This document shows positions 6,485-9,859 of a stretch of DNA of 9,859 bases, one piece after another. A program made the position numbers and the translations under genes. The stretch is from Bryobacteraceae bacterium (lineage in GTDB: Bacteria > Acidobacteriota > Terriglobia > Bryobacterales > Bryobacteraceae), in assembly GCA_025350445.1 (NCBI GenBank), contig JANXXV010001026.1, forward strand, positions 1 to 9,859. Direction: 5' to 3'. Every line of letters starts with the position of its first letter. Position 1 is the stretch's first letter. The notes under the pieces are model-generated. The model saw only the letters and a list, made by a program, of their open reading frames with translations, had not been told where the DNA came from and made no database searches.

Positions 6485-7422
6485 ATCTGCGGATCTTCTG
6501 TCAAGAATTTGACAGTCCGTATTACGCCGTCCCGGATGGAGAGCGCCGGCTTCCATCCGAGTGTTCGAATTAGCTTGCAATCCAGAAGGATGAACGGACT
6601 GTCGCCCACCCATCCTCGTTCGCCCCCCGTGTACTCCAACTGGGGCTTAAGCCTCAGTTGCTCCACAATCCACGAGATCGAATCGTTCACCTCGCAGTAC
6701 TCGTCCGTGCCTAGATTGAATACATTCACCTTGCCGCTGGCTTTTTCCAGTGCCATTAAAATAGCATTCAAGCAATCCTGTACATACAAATACGATTTTC
6801 GCTGACGGCCGTTTCCCAGAATCTTCAGCCGCGTTGGATCAGCGACCAACTGATGGTAGAAGTCGTAGATATGTCCATGCGTATAGCGCTCCCCAAGAAT
6901 CGACACGAAGCGGAAAATGTAGCCCGTGAATCCAAACCCCTCGCAATAGGCCGAAATCAGCCCTTCACAGGCCAACTTCGACGCTCCATACAGCGAGGTC
7001 TGAATCGGAAACGGCGCGTTCTCAGGGGTTGGAAAAACACTCGCGTCACCGTACACGGAACCGGTGGAGGAAAAGACGATTCGTTTGGCCCCGGTGATTC
7101 GCATCGCCTCGAGGACATTGGAGGTGCAGATGGTGTTCTGTTCCAGGTCTCTAGTTGGGTGATTCGTCCCAAAGCGGACATCTGCATTTGCGGCGAGATG
7201 GAACACAACTTCAACACCGTCCATTGCGGCGACGATTGCAGCCTTCTCCAAGAGATCCCCGCGGACAAGCTGGAAACCGGGCGACCGCAAGGCATCCCGA
7301 AGAAACCGCTCCCGCCCGGTGGATAAGTTGTCGAATCCTACCACAACGTGCCCCTCCGCCAGCAGGCGGTCCACAAGAGCGCTGCCAATGAAGCCGGCTG
7401 CGCCGGTAACCAAAGTTTTCAA
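6481..7422 (-). CDS. NAD-dependent nucleotide-sugar epimerase/dehydratase (UDP-glucose 4-epimerase-like)
   Basis: This is a 313-residue extended SDR enzyme. The family uses tightly bound NAD(P) to oxidise and epimerise or dehydrate the sugar of an NDP-sugar in the cytosol. Visible features are GAAGFIG at 7-13 and DNLSTGR at 31-37 (an Asp at the end of strand 2 points to NAD). HLAANADVR is at 75-83, SSTGSVYG at 118-125 and the catalytic YGASK at 145-149. A GNGRQRKSYLYVQDCLNA block at 203-220 and GERGWVGDSPFILLDCKLIRTLGWKP at 267-292 follow. The exact substrate and the reaction (4-epimerase or other) cannot be read from sequence. The start is TTG at 7422, with the G-rich stretch AGGGCGGG upstream and no ATG or GTG before the Rossmann loop. 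The start lies 15 bases after the glycosyltransferase stop, making it the last gene of a three-gene minus-strand operon. Confidence 0.88.
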   Translation of the reverse strand: MKTLVTGAAGFIGSALVDRLLAEGHVVVGFDNLSTGRERFLRDALRSPGFQLVRGDLLEKAAIVAAMDGVEVVFHLAANADVRFGTNHPTRDLEQNTICTSNVLEAMRITGAKRIVFSSTGSVYGDASVFPTPENAPFPIQTSLYGASKLACEGLISAYCEGFGFTGYIFRFVSILGERYTHGHIYDFYHQLVADPTRLKILGNGRQRKSYLYVQDCLNAILMALEKASGKVNVFNLGTDEYCEVNDSISWIVEQLRLKPQLEYTGGERGWVGDSPFILLDCKLIRTLGWKPALSIRDGVIRTVKFLTEDPQI

Positions 7423-7437
7423 TTTTCCCGCCCTTGT

Positions 7438-8214
7438 CTATTTGGAATGCGCGCCTCTTGCCGCCGCTTTCGGCTTTGCAGGCTGAGCGGCCGGCAGCGA
7501 AGCCGAAGAAAATCGAATCCGGAAGATGTCTCTGACGTTGCGTACGTTTCCGGCAACCAGTTCCAGTCTGCTGTCGCCGTCGTCCCGCCAGCGGATGGGC
7601 ACCTGCGCGATATCTATGCCAAGGCGCTTCGCAAGCACCAGAATCTCCACGTCGAACATATAGCCGTCGATCTTCTGATGAGCAAAAATCAACTTCGCCG
7701 CGCGGCTCGAAAAGAACTTAAAACCACATTGCGTGTCCGATATGTCGCGAAGGCCCACCACGGCGCTCAGCAACACGCGGAAACCACGCGAACCCAGTTG
7801 GCGGTAAAACGGCTGGCTCTTCTCGACGTTGGATTCAGCCATAGCTCTCGATCCAATGACAACTTCGTACCCTTCGCTCAGCCGTTGCGCGATCTTTTCG
7901 AACTCCTGGATCGGCACTTTGTTATCCGCGTCGGCGTACCCGACGATATTACCCTTGGCTAGCGTGATCGCCTCGCGGACTCCGCGCCCCTTTCCGGATC
8001 TCGCTGCGCGCCCAATTACGCTAATTCGGGGATCGGACTTCGCCATGTGGCGCACCAGTTCGCGGGTGCCATCATCCCCATCGGCCGCGACAATCACCTC
8101 GTAGCGGTAACCGCGGCCACGCAGGTAATCGATGCTTTGGCTGATGGTCTGCCGTATGCCGCTCGCCTCGTTGAAAGCTGGCAAAATCAAACTGACGTCT
8201 ACCTGTTCAATCAT
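7438..8214 (-). CDS. Family 2 glycosyltransferase (DPM1/ALG5-like polyprenyl-phosphate sugar synthase type)
   Basis: This is a 258-residue GT-A glycosyltransferase. The N-terminal VSLILPAFNEASGI at 7-20 and AADGDDGTREL at 43-53 bind the nucleotide. GKGRGVREAI is at 75-84, and ADADNKVP at 94-101 holds the DxD-type metal motif. DTQCGFKFF at 160-168 and VPIRWRDDGDSRLEL at 205-219 resemble the acceptor region of dolichyl/polyprenyl-phosphate glucose or mannose synthases. There are no C-terminal membrane helices: the protein ends in an Ala/Pro/Lys-rich, probably disordered tail (about 238-258). It would be cytosolic or membrane-peripheral, transferring one sugar from an NDP-sugar to a lipid-phosphate or growing glycan; the donor is not predictable. 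I chose ATG at 8214 (MIEQ); an in-frame TTG at 8220 adds two residues. The ATG lies 6 bases after the methyltransferase stop, so translation is probably coupled. Confidence 0.87.
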   Translation of the reverse strand: MIEQVDVSLILPAFNEASGIRQTISQSIDYLRGRGYRYEVIVAADGDDGTRELVRHMAKSDPRISVIGRAARSGKGRGVREAITLAKGNIVGYADADNKVPIQEFEKIAQRLSEGYEVVIGSRAMAESNVEKSQPFYRQLGSRGFRVLLSAVVGLRDISDTQCGFKFFSSRAAKLIFAHQKIDGYMFDVEILVLAKRLGIDIAQVPIRWRDDGDSRLELVAGNVRNVRDIFRIRFSSASLPAAQPAKPKAAARGAHSK

Positions 8215-8225
8215 CGTCAATCATC
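8206..8225 (-). repeat. 10-bp tandem duplication at the methyltransferase/glycosyltransferase junction
   Basis: On the minus strand GATGATTGAC (8225-8216) is followed directly by GATGATTGAA (8215-8206), nine of ten bases identical. The first copy holds the methyltransferase TGA stop (8223-8221) and the second holds the glycosyltransferase ATG (8214-8212). With a single copy the junction would read as a classical ATGA stop/start overlap opening MIEQ. Confidence 0.75.
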
Positions 8226-9117
8226 TTGGGCCGCCCACGGGACGCCGGCAGATTACAACGCATCGAATGCCGGCGGGGTAGGAAACATAGCGCCGCATGG
8301 CGTTCTCCAGGCTCATGACGGTGTGCATCAACCGGCTGTCCTTCACCGCATGAATGTTAGAGGCGACCACCTCACGCTGAACGTCCGCATCCGCCTTCAA
8401 ATATCTTCGATTCCGCTTCTTAACAAACACAAATCCGGGATAAATAAAGAATCCAAGATGGGACCGGTGTAAAATCTCGAACCCGGCGGATTTCAAAATA
8501 GCCAGTAAGTCCGCCATGCGATACCGCCGGAAGTGCATCAGGTGCTTATCGTATACATCGTACAAACCGGGGCCCGCCGGAGCTTCGATAACCGCAATCC
8601 CGCCGGGCTTCAAAAGCCTTAGCGTCTGCCGCAATGCCGATGCATCGTCCTCGATATGTTCTATTACATTGAGGAGCGTAACCCCGTCCAGGCACTTTTC
8701 CGGCAACGGGCACTGCGTCAAATCGAATTGCAACAGGGGAATTTCGGGGTTGGATTCGGCTAAATTGACCAACGGCCCTCTGACATAATCGGAACCAATC
8801 ACCGTGGAAGAAGGAAAACTTTCCCTCAGAGCCTTTAGCATAAACCCGGAAGAGCACCCGATATCCATAAGCACCGGCCGATCCACGGAGATATGTGTTA
8901 TCAGCGCCTCTATTGCATTCGCTCTGGAAGCGACGTCCATATAGTGATTCTCGCCGCCCGCTTCCTCGGAAAACGTGGTCAGATCGTCTGTCCAACCGGA
9001 ACTGCCGGCGCCGTAAGCAAGTACCGGGACAAGCGCATTGCCCAGTTGGAATCCGTGGCCGGTCCATTCGGGGGCGTGCCGGCATCCAGGTGGTGGAGGA
9101 ATCAAGAAAGGAAACAC
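8221..9117 (-). CDS. Class I SAM-dependent methyltransferase
   Basis: This is a 298-residue protein. A Rossmann-fold methyltransferase core spans about residues 80-220. Motif I is VLMDIGCSSGFMLKAL at 82-97, which binds S-adenosylmethionine, and the acidic GSDYVRG at 108-114 follows. LLNVIEHIEDD at 148-158 is the motif IV/post-I region typical of UbiG/Methyltransf_11-like enzymes. LLKPGGIAVIEAP at 168-180 and HFRRYRMADLLAILKSAGFEI at 195-215 complete the family pattern. The N-terminal WTDDLTTFSEEAGGENHYMDVASR at 42-65 is a stretch I associate with methyltransferases of surface-glycan clusters. Its acceptor is probably a sugar or glycan, by context only. The start is GTG at 9117: a TGA stop lies two codons upstream in frame at 9126-9124, so no earlier start is possible; no strong Shine-Dalgarno is present. 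It is the first gene of the minus-strand operon and diverges from the Gfo/Idh/MocA gene. Confidence 0.87.
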   Translation of the reverse strand: MFPFLIPPPPGCRHAPEWTGHGFQLGNALVPVLAYGAGSSGWTDDLTTFSEEAGGENHYMDVASRANAIEALITHISVDRPVLMDIGCSSGFMLKALRESFPSSTVIGSDYVRGPLVNLAESNPEIPLLQFDLTQCPLPEKCLDGVTLLNVIEHIEDDASALRQTLRLLKPGGIAVIEAPAGPGLYDVYDKHLMHFRRYRMADLLAILKSAGFEILHRSHLGFFIYPGFVFVKKRNRRYLKADADVQREVVASNIHAVKDSRLMHTVMSLENAMRRYVSYPAGIRCVVICRRPVGGPR

Positions 9118-9143
9118 AGGAATTCAAAGGCAAATATAACACG

Positions 9144-9173
9144 TTGGCGGAACCGGGTAGTTCCTGCTAATTT
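9144..9173 (+). promoter_or_regulatory. Candidate sigma70-type promoter for the Gfo/Idh/MocA gene
   Basis: TTGGCG at 9144-9149 (-35-like) and TAATTT at 9168-9173 (-10-like) are 18 bases apart. They would start transcription near 9180, about 35 bases before the ATG at 9215. Between the boxes lies a short inverted repeat, GGAAC at 9149-9153 and GTTCC at 9160-9164, which could be a repressor site. Both boxes deviate from consensus, so this is tentative. I could not identify an equally good leftward promoter for the methyltransferase operon; TATATT on the minus strand at 9138-9133 is the only -10-like hexamer. Confidence 0.35.
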
Positions 9174-9197
9174 TACTGGGTGACGACTCTCGCCGGA

Positions 9198-9210
9198 TCT
9201 CAATTTGAGA
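9198..9210. promoter_or_regulatory. 13-bp palindrome just upstream of the Gfo/Idh/MocA start
   Basis: TCTCAA, a central T, then TTGAGA form a perfect 6+1+6 palindrome ending 4 bases before the ATG at 9215. The right arm includes GAGA, the only plausible Shine-Dalgarno. It could be a DNA operator or a weak RNA hairpin (four stem pairs with a five-base loop). The role is inferred. Confidence 0.35.
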
Positions 9211-9214
9211 CAGT

Positions 9215-9859
9215 ATGAACTTCGCGGTTATTGGTTGTGGACTCATTGGGCAAAAGCGAATGCGCGCACTACCGCCGGGCCACACCATTGTAGCGGCGGC
9301 TGACGTAAACCTCGATCGCGCCAAGTTGCTCGCCGGGCAATTCTCAGGCGCGCTAGCGACGCCGGACTGGAGAGAGGCTATCGAGCTGTCCTCGGTTGAC
9401 GCCGTGATCGTAGCGACGACGAACGATTGGCTCGCCCGGGTTTCGCAGGCCGCGGTCGAGCTTGGAAAAGACGTTCTGGTGGAAAAACCGGCAGCGCGAA
9501 CCAGCGATGAACTCAAAGCCGTGCTCGCGGCGGCGAAGCGCAGCGGCGCGTACGTTCAGGTGGGATTTAATCACCGCTTTCACCCCAGCCTACAGAAAGC
9601 CCGGGCAATTTTTGAAACAGGCGCGCTCGGGCCATTAATGTTCATTCGCGGACGTTACGGCCACGGGGGGCGGGTCGGCTATGATCGGGAATGGCGGGCC
9701 GATCCTGTGATTTCCGGTGGCGGCGAATTGCTTGACCAGGGCGTTCACCTGATTGACCTCGCTAGCTGGTTCCTCGGTGAATTCACGGTTGTCGAGGGAC
9801 ACGCTGAAACCTATTTCTGGGACATGCCGGTCGACGACAATGCATTCCTCTCGCTGCGC
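9215..9859 (+). CDS. Gfo/Idh/MocA-family NAD(P)-dependent sugar oxidoreductase (partial, runs off right edge)
   Basis: The frame is open from ATG 9215 to the last base (215 residues). Residues 1 to about 115 are the Rossmann domain: FAVIGCGLIGQKRM at 3-16 with the GxGxxG loop at 7-12, VDAVIVATTNDW at 61-72 and the family signature VLVEKPAA at 87-94 (Glu90-Lys91-Pro92). The second domain begins with VQVGFNHRFHP at 114-124. It contains GGGELLDQGVHLIDLASWFLG at 168-188, where Asp174 and His178 match the usual catalytic positions. Family members oxidise or reduce a hydroxyl on a sugar, inositol or NDP-sugar. The GGGELLDQG.H.IDL form is common in enzymes of surface-polysaccharide clusters, which fits the neighbours, but the substrate is unknown. 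Roughly 100-150 C-terminal residues should lie beyond the edge. It is divergent from the methyltransferase operon, 97 bases apart. Confidence 0.92.
   Translation, partial: MNFAVIGCGLIGQKRMRALPPGHTIVAAADVNLDRAKLLAGQFSGALATPDWREAIELSSVDAVIVATTNDWLARVSQAAVELGKDVLVEKPAARTSDELKAVLAAAKRSGAYVQVGFNHRFHPSLQKARAIFETGALGPLMFIRGRYGHGGRVGYDREWRADPVISGGGELLDQGVHLIDLASWFLGEFTVVEGHAETYFWDMPVDDNAFLSLR

Noticed and set aside
1..9859. tRNA, rRNA, insertion sequence, toxin-antitoxin or phage-defence genes
   Set aside because: I found no cloverleaf, transposase motif, terminal inverted repeats or defence-type domain; all space is accounted for by the listed genes and short intergenic regions.

Overview
The window looks like chromosomal DNA from a GC-rich, Gram-negative soil-type bacterium. 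The best guess is an Acidobacteriota member related to Solibacter/Bryobacter. This rests on a POTRA-type outer-membrane assembly protein, a giant secreted SBBP beta-propeller protein of a kind common in that group, and frequent GTG/TTG starts. The taxonomic call is inference; no rRNA or other marker gene is present. Coding density is very high and no gene-free stretch exceeds about 100 bases.

Layout. (1) 1-943, minus: the N-terminal 314 residues of a BamA/TamA-like protein, running off the left edge. (2) A short divergent promoter region with an inverted repeat at 934-957. (3) A plus-strand run: a ThiF/MoeB-type E1-like adenylyltransferase (999-2021), a GDP-mannose 4,6-dehydratase (2044-3021) and a 1139-residue secreted protein (3065-6484). 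The last has seven SBBP repeats followed by five tandem 93-residue repeats. (4) A minus-strand operon that converges on it with a 4-base stop-codon overlap. Read in transcription order it is a SAM-dependent methyltransferase (9117-8221), a family 2 glycosyltransferase (8214-7438) and an NAD-dependent sugar epimerase (7422-6481). (5) A 97-bp divergent intergenic region with a candidate promoter and a 13-bp palindrome. (6) 9215 to the right edge, plus: the first 215 residues of a Gfo/Idh/MocA sugar oxidoreductase.

How the genes fit together. Gmd, the epimerase, the glycosyltransferase, the methyltransferase and the Gfo/Idh/MocA oxidoreductase form a typical set for making and transferring modified sugars of a cell-surface glycan. 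The window probably samples one side of a larger polysaccharide or glycan locus. The secreted repeat protein sits inside this set. It may be an exported surface protein of the same envelope programme, but nothing in the sequence proves a functional link. The ThiF/MoeB-like gene has no visible MoaD/ThiS partner here and is probably a housekeeping cofactor or sulfur-transfer gene that happens to be adjacent.

I did not find a clearly new multi-gene system. The most distinctive items are the seven-plus-five repeat architecture of the large exported protein, with a perfect 279-bp period and a 24-base identical patch. Next is a 10-bp tandem duplication that appears to have displaced an ATGA stop/start overlap between the methyltransferase and the glycosyltransferase. 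There are also three candidate cis-elements in the intergenic regions.
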